Shown in pieces: positions 5,769-9,863 of a stretch of DNA of 9,863 bases (position 1 is the stretch's first letter; every line of letters begins with the position of its first letter). This stretch comes from Candidatus Eiseniibacteriota bacterium (GTDB lineage: Bacteria > Joyebacterota > Joyebacteria > Joyebacterales > Joyebacteraceae). The stretch lies in contig DAOWER010000272.1 in assembly GCA_030638405.1 (NCBI GenBank), positions 1 to 9,863 on the forward strand. Reading direction: 5' to 3'. The position numbers were made by a program, and so were the translations under genes. The notes below the pieces were generated by a model. That model was not told where the DNA came from and searched no databases. It saw nothing but the letters and a program-made list of their open reading frames with translations.

Positions 5769-8700
5769 ATGAGCTTCAGGGAACTACAGAAGAGCCAGTC
5801 TCTGCCGGACATCGAGAAGGAAGTCCTCGAATTCTGGGACAGCGACGACACCTTTCGCCGGAGCACGGACGAGCGTCCGGACGCGCCGAGGTTCGTCTTC
5901 TTCGAGGGTCCTCCCACCGCGAACGGCCATCCGGGAACGCATCACGTTCTCGCGCGCACCGTGAAGGACGCCATCTGCCGCTACAAGACGATGAGGGGCT
6001 TTCTCGTCGAGCGGAAGGCCGGGTGGGACACGCACGGGCTGCCGGTCGAGATCGACGTGGAGAAGCAGCTCAACCTCGAGAGCAAGGAAGACATCGAGAA
6101 GTACGGCGTCGCCGAGTTCACCGAGAAGTGCCTGCACAGCGTGTTCACGTACAAGGACGAGTGGGACCGGCTGACCCGCCGCATGGGCTACTGGCTCGAC
6201 CTGTCCGACCCGTACGTCACGTGCACCAACGAGTACATCGAATCGGTGTGGCACATCCTCAAGACCATGTGGGACCGCGACCTCATCTACAAGGGCCACA
6301 AGATCCTGCCGTACTGCCCGCGCTGCGGGACGCCGCTCTCGAGCCACGAGGTCGCTCAGGGCTACAGGGACGCCGTCGACCCGTCGGTCTTCGTCAGAAT
6401 GAAGCTCAAGGGAGACCCCGACACGTCCTTCCTCGTCTGGACGACGATGCCGTGGACGTTGATCTCCAACGTCGCGCTGGCCGTCGCGCCGACCGAGAGC
6501 TACGTCAAGGTGAAGTCGGGCGGCGAGAACCTCATACTGGCCGAGGCACTTCTGTCCGTGCTGGATGAGGAGCATGACGTCCTGGAGAAGTGCATGGGCC
6601 TCGACCTCATCGGCAGGGAGTACGAGCCGCTCTACACGTTCGTCGAGGTCGACAAGAAGGCCTGGTATGTGCTGGGCGGCGACTTCGTCACGCTCGAGGA
6701 CGGCACGGGCATCGTCCACACGGCGCCGGCCTTCGGAGAGGACGACTACCGCGTGGGCGTCGAGCACGACCTGCCGTTCGTCCAGCCCGTTGACGACACG
6801 GGCAGCTTCACCGACGAGGTGAAGCCGTGGGCCGGGATGTTCATCAAGGACGCGGACCCGCTCATCACCGAGGACCTGGACAAGCGCGGTCTCCTCTACA
6901 AGAGCGCCACCGTCACGCACACGTATCCCTTCTGCTGGCGGTGCGATTCGCCGCTCGTCTACTACGCTCGGCACTCCTGGTACGTGCGGACCACGCAGTT
7001 CAAGGGTGAGATGATCGCGAACAACAGCAAGATCCACTGGCACCCGAAGGAGATCGGCGCCAACAGGCTCGGCGACTGGCTCGAGAACAACGTCGACTGG
7101 GCCGTCTCACGCGACCGGTACTGGGGCACGCCGCTCAACATATGGGTCTGCGAGGAGTGCGGACGGGAGGACTCCATCGGGAGCATCGCGGAGCTCCGCG
7201 AGCGTGGCGGGGACACGGTACCTTCCGACGTGGACCTCCACAGACCCTCTATCGACGAGGTGAAGCTCACGTGCGCCGAGTGCGGCGGCGTGATGACGCG
7301 CACGCCGGAGGTCATCGACTGCTGGTTCGACACCGGCAGCATGCCCTACGCGCAGTGGCACTGGCCATTCGAGAATGTGGCGCAGTTCGAAAAGAGCTTC
7401 CCGGCGGACTTCATCGCAGAGGGCGTCGACCAGACCAGGGGATGGTTCTACTCGCTGCTGGCGATCTCGACCATCATGTCCGGAACGTCATCTTTTAGAC
7501 GCTGCGTCGTAAACGACATGGTCCTGGACGAGCACGGCAAGAAGATGAGCAAGTCGGTTGGCAACTCCGTCGACAGCTTCGAGATCATGGCGGAACAGGG
7601 CGCCGACGCGCTCCGCTGGTATCTGATGTCGACAAGCCCGCCGTGGGTCCCGACCAGGTTCGACGTGAGCGGCGTGAAGGAAGTGGCGAGCAAGGTGCTC
7701 GACACGCTCAGGAACACATACGGTTTCTTCTCGCTCTACGCGAACATAGACAACTACGACCCGGACGAGCATTTCGCGAAGCTCTCGGTTCGGCCGACCA
7801 TCGACAAGTGGATAATCTCGCGCTGCCACTCGACGATCGCTGCCGTCACCACCGACATGGACGGATACGACATCACGAAGGCGGTAAGGAAGCTGCAGCA
7901 CTTCGTCCTCGAGGACCTCTCCAACTGGTACGTGCGCCTGTCGCGCGCCAGATTCTGGAAGGGCGAGATGGACGAGGACAAGATGGCCGCGTACTCGACG
8001 CTCCGCGAGGTGCTGCTCGCGACGACGAAGGCGATGGCGCCGGTCGCGCCCTTCCTGTCCGAGGCCGTCTACGGGCGCGTGCGCGGCGGGGGAGACAACG
8101 ATGCGCCTTCGAGCGTGCACCTGTGCGCGTTCCCGGAGATGGACCGATCGGCCATCGACAGCAGGCTCGAGACGTCGATGGAGATCGCGCGCTCGGTCGT
8201 GGTGCTGGGCCGCGCCGCACGAAACGTGTCGAACATCAAAGTCCGTCAGCCGCTGGCGAGGCTCCTCGTGTCCGGCGTTCCCGAGGCCGAGCGCGATGGG
8301 GTGATCGCTCTCAGGGAACTCATCCTGGCGGAACTGAACGTCAAGGAGATAGAATGGGCGGCCGCCGAGGAGCTTACGAGGCTCACGGCTTCGCCCATCT
8401 TCCCCGCGCTCGGGCCGAAGCACGGCAAGAACGTCAACCAGGTCGCCGAGGCCATCCGCGGCATGACGGCGGACGACGTGGCGAGACTGGTGGCGGGGGA
8501 GAGCGTCAGCGTCAGCGTCGGAGACGCCGCGGCGGTCGTGGAGCCGTCCGACGTGGAGATAGGCGCTGACGCGCGCGAGGGGTTCGCGGTGCAGAGCGAC
8601 GGCGGGCTTACGGCCGCGCTCGACACCACACTCACGAACGAGCTCATGGACGAGGGTTTTGCCCGCGAGATGATCAACAAGATCCAGTTCATGCGCAAGG

Positions 8701-8921
8701 AGGCCGGCTTCGACGTGGTCGACAGGATCAACGTCACGTACGAGGCCGGCGACAGGTTGAAGGCCGCAATGGAAAGCTTCGCATCCCGCGTTGCCGCGGA
8801 GACACTTGCCGCGAGCATTACGGAGGGAGCGGGAGCGGGCGAGCTCGAGAGGGAATGGGACGTGAACGGCGAGTGGGCGAGGATTGCCGTCGAGCGAGTC
8901 GAACGTGGAAGCTCGGGGTAA
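5769..8921 (+). CDS. ileS: Isoleucyl-tRNA synthetase, type 2 (IleRS2), with swapped GxHH signature
   Basis: A 1050-residue class I synthetase that charges tRNA-Ile. Length, 'FFEGPPTANG' (44-53) and the C-terminal layout fit the eukaryote-like, intrinsically mupirocin-tolerant type 2 enzyme; type 1 is about 930-940. The class I signature is G56-T57-H58-H59, the swapped GxHH form instead of HxGH. KMSKS is intact (592-596). The CP1 editing domain shows 'WTTMPWTLISN' (224-234), where 'TTTPWTLPSN' is usual, but 'GTGIVHTAPAFGEDD' (312-326) keeps the His and Asp matching E. coli H333 and D342. Zinc-type cysteine pairs are C183/C186, C389/C392, C461/C464 and C502/C505. 'DCWFDTGSMPYAQ' (517-529) and 'GVDQTRGWFYSLL' (552-564) complete the catalytic core. 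The anticodon-binding region and C-terminal domain run without interruption. AGGAG lies 3 nt before the ATG. No IleRS1 gene is in the window. Confidence 0.97.
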   Translation: MSFRELQKSQSLPDIEKEVLEFWDSDDTFRRSTDERPDAPRFVFFEGPPTANGHPGTHHVLARTVKDAICRYKTMRGFLVERKAGWDTHGLPVEIDVEKQLNLESKEDIEKYGVAEFTEKCLHSVFTYKDEWDRLTRRMGYWLDLSDPYVTCTNEYIESVWHILKTMWDRDLIYKGHKILPYCPRCGTPLSSHEVAQGYRDAVDPSVFVRMKLKGDPDTSFLVWTTMPWTLISNVALAVAPTESYVKVKSGGENLILAEALLSVLDEEHDVLEKCMGLDLIGREYEPLYTFVEVDKKAWYVLGGDFVTLEDGTGIVHTAPAFGEDDYRVGVEHDLPFVQPVDDTGSFTDEVKPWAGMFIKDADPLITEDLDKRGLLYKSATVTHTYPFCWRCDSPLVYYARHSWYVRTTQFKGEMIANNSKIHWHPKEIGANRLGDWLENNVDWAVSRDRYWGTPLNIWVCEECGREDSIGSIAELRERGGDTVPSDVDLHRPSIDEVKLTCAECGGVMTRTPEVIDCWFDTGSMPYAQWHWPFENVAQFEKSFPADFIAEGVDQTRGWFYSLLAISTIMSGTSSFRRCVVNDMVLDEHGKKMSKSVGNSVDSFEIMAEQGADALRWYLMSTSPPWVPTRFDVSGVKEVASKVLDTLRNTYGFFSLYANIDNYDPDEHFAKLSVRPTIDKWIISRCHSTIAAVTTDMDGYDITKAVRKLQHFVLEDLSNWYVRLSRARFWKGEMDEDKMAAYSTLREVLLATTKAMAPVAPFLSEAVYGRVRGGGDNDAPSSVHLCAFPEMDRSAIDSRLETSMEIARSVVVLGRAARNVSNIKVRQPLARLLVSGVPEAERDGVIALRELILAELNVKEIEWAAAEELTRLTASPIFPALGPKHGKNVNQVAEAIRGMTADDVARLVAGESVSVSVGDAAAVVEPSDVEIGADAREGFAVQSDGGLTAALDTTLTNELMDEGFAREMINKIQFMRKEAGFDVVDRINVTYEAGDRLKAAMESFASRVAAETLAASITEGAGAGELEREWDVNGEWARIAVERVERGSSG

Positions 8922-8939
8922 TCCCGGAGCTCGCATGTC

Positions 8940-8947
8940 GGAGGTGA
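8940..8947 (+). promoter_or_regulatory. Strong ribosome-binding site that fixes a TTG start
   Basis: GGAGGTGA, close to the full anti-Shine-Dalgarno complement, has its GGAGG core 6 nt before TTG 8951. The nearby ATG at 8935 is out of frame and precedes the site, and the next in-frame Met is residue 50 of the product, too late for the family. TTG is therefore the likely start. Confidence 0.75.
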
Positions 8948-8950
8948 CAG

Positions 8951-9334
8951 TTGAACAAGAGGGATCTCAAGCACTACGGGGAGAGGCTGATCGAAGAGCG
9001 CCTGAAGCTCCTGAAGGAGCTCGGCTACTTCGAGGACAAGATCTTCAATGACTCGCAACGTGACGCGGCGGGCGATCTGTCCGCCTACTCGGTCCACATG
9101 GCCGACCAGGCCAGCGACGCGGAGGAACGAGAGAAGGCCTACCACATGGCCTCGTCCGAGGGCAGATTGCTCTACCATATCGACGAGGCCCTGGGCCGTC
9201 TCAAAGACGGCTCGTACGGCGTCTGCTGCGCCTGCGGGAAGAAGATCAAGAAGGCACGCCTCGAGGTAGTGCCTCACGCGCGTCTGTGCATCGAGTGCAA
9301 GAAGGCTGAGGAGAATGGGTCCCTCGGGCAATAA
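8951..9334 (+). CDS. DksA/TraR-family zinc-finger transcription factor
   Basis: A 127-residue DksA/TraR-type protein, expected to reach into the RNA polymerase secondary channel and adjust transcription initiation, often together with ppGpp. Residues about 5-80 form a charged helical coiled-coil hairpin. Its tip has 'ADQASDAEE' (51-59), in which D52 and A54 align with the functionally important D74 and A76 of E. coli DksA; the D71 position is His49. The C4 zinc finger is C92/C95 ('YGVCCACGKKI') and C113/C116 ('LCIECKKAEE'). It is shorter than E. coli DksA (151) and starts with TTG behind a very strong Shine-Dalgarno. It follows ileS by 29 nt, and lspA begins inside its last codons. A small DksA-like gene next to ileS/lspA is a known arrangement in several phyla. 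Whether it is a true DksA or a TraR-like paralogue is uncertain. Confidence 0.9.
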   Translation: MNKRDLKHYGERLIEERLKLLKELGYFEDKIFNDSQRDAAGDLSAYSVHMADQASDAEEREKAYHMASSEGRLLYHIDEALGRLKDGSYGVCCACGKKIKKARLEVVPHARLCIECKKAEENGSLGQ

Positions 9335-9851
9335 CCGGGGAGCGCTGTCCCGGGCTCAGCTCTGGCTCTTCTCGACCGCCCTCGTCATCACCGCTTTGGA
9401 TCAGGTGGTGAAGAGGGTGGTTGTCAATGCTATGGAGATGGGCCAGGCGATAGACGTTGTCGGCTCATTCGTTCGGCTGACGAGAACGTCCAACACGGGC
9501 GGCGCCTTCGGTCTGCTCCGCGGACGCGGCAACTGGTTCATCGTGGTCTCCTTCGTCGCCGCGCTGGCGATAGCGGCGCTCTCGAGACAGATCGCCAGGG
9601 GGCGGAGAGTCGAGCGGCTCGCCTTCGGCCTGATTCTGGGCGGGGCGGTGGGGAACCTGATCGACCGCATCCGCCTCGGAGCGGTCATCGACTTCATAGA
9701 CATCGGTGGCAGCGGCTACAGGTGGCCGGCTTTCAACGTCGCCGACAGCGCGATTACCATCGGCGTGACCCTCCTGGCTGTCAGCCTCGTCTTCTTCGGC
9801 GGCGCGTGCGACGGCCGAAAACCCGAATCCGACGTGGGAGACGGTCAATGA
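9315..9851 (+). CDS. lspA: Lipoprotein signal peptidase (signal peptidase II)
   Basis: A 178-residue inner-membrane aspartyl peptidase that removes the signal peptide of prolipoproteins after lipidation at the lipobox cysteine. Four hydrophobic segments are visible, near residues 14-30, 73-91, 103-117 and 145-163. Family blocks are 'DQVVKRVV' (29-36), 'NTGGAFGLL' (60-68), 'GGAVGNLIDRIRLGAVIDFI' (109-128) with catalytic D117, and 'WPAFNVADSAITIG' (137-150) with catalytic D144. ATG 9315 overlaps the DksA-like gene by 20 nt, with GAGGAG almost touching the start and AAGG 9 nt upstream, which suggests translational coupling. The ileS...lspA order is a classic conserved locus. The stop codon overlaps the start of a further gene. 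Confidence 0.95.
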   Translation: MGPSGNNRGALSRAQLWLFSTALVITALDQVVKRVVVNAMEMGQAIDVVGSFVRLTRTSNTGGAFGLLRGRGNWFIVVSFVAALAIAALSRQIARGRRVERLAFGLILGGAVGNLIDRIRLGAVIDFIDIGGSGYRWPAFNVADSAITIGVTLLAVSLVFFGGACDGRKPESDVGDGQ

Positions 9852-9863
9852 GCAGGCACATCG
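9848..9863 (+). CDS. Start of a further gene (first codons only)
   Basis: ATG 9848 overlaps the lspA stop in the ATGA arrangement and reads M-S-R-H-I before the window ends. In many bacteria the gene after lspA encodes the RluD-type 23S rRNA pseudouridine synthase, which would fit, but five residues cannot show it. Confidence 0.45.

Noticed and set aside
5784..7043. Long minus-strand open frame opposite the first half of ileS
   Set aside because: It lies wholly within an unmistakable ileS, has the Arg/Val/Asp-rich composition of an antisense shadow in GC-rich DNA, and resembles no family I know.
8500..8520. Short GTCAGC repeat near the 3' end of ileS
   Set aside because: It only encodes a Ser-Val run within a continuous ileS frame and is too short to mean more.
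7488..8936. Long minus-strand open frame (482 codons) opposite the second half of ileS
   Set aside because: Same reason: antisense of a conserved coding region, with Arg/His/Val-rich translation and no recognisable motif.

Overview
The window is GC-rich, densely coded bacterial chromosome with strong Shine-Dalgarno sites (GGAGG-type) before most genes. A secreted protein ending in a FlgD-like / type IX-sorting-like domain (the 'QN.PNPFNP' signature), an IleRS of the eukaryote-like type 2, an orphan MvhD-type iron-sulfur protein and acyl-CoA enzymes together suggest an uncultured lineage of the FCB neighbourhood (Eisenbacteria, Latescibacteria or Krumholzibacteria-like). That placement is inference from gene style; no rRNA or other marker is present to prove it. 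No mobile element, CRISPR array, tRNA or rRNA gene was found.

Layout. (1) 1-1858, plus strand: the 3' part of a 3-hydroxyacyl-CoA dehydrogenase gene, followed after 10 nt by an SCP2-type thiolase, an apparent beta-oxidation or CoA-thioester operon. (2) 1859-2092: a 234-nt spacer with a perfect 11-bp inverted repeat and a possible extended -10 promoter. (3) 2093-2848: an exported protein of two recognisable modules. (4) 2849-3034: the convergent gap, with a perfect 15-bp hairpin (probable two-way terminator) and a 33/34-bp imperfect tandem duplication that runs into the end of the next gene. (5) 3035-3508, minus strand: a stand-alone MvhD/FlpD-type hydrogenase delta subunit. (6) 3509-3771: a divergent regulatory region with a good sigma70-type promoter (TTGCCG-17-TATAAT) and a terminator-shaped hairpin. 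(7) 3772 to the end, plus strand: yggS (PLP homeostasis), yggT (membrane), purine nucleoside phosphorylase, ileS (type 2), a DksA/TraR zinc-finger protein and lspA, then the first codons of a further gene that overlaps the lspA stop. Gaps in this run are 5, 102, 69 and 29 nt, then overlaps of 20 and 4 nt, so much of it may be one transcription unit.

The last block is mainly housekeeping: cofactor homeostasis, purine salvage, tRNA charging, transcription control and lipoprotein maturation. The most notable signals are in residues rather than new genes. The IleRS carries the swapped class I signature GxHH in place of HxGH, a variant linked to mupirocin hyper-resistance in type 2 IleRS, and it sits in the usual ileS-lspA locus rather than on an accessory element. 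Its editing-site threonine motif reads TTM instead of TTT. The purine nucleoside phosphorylase has Asp where 6-oxopurine-specific enzymes have Asn. I did not find convincing evidence of an undescribed multi-gene system.
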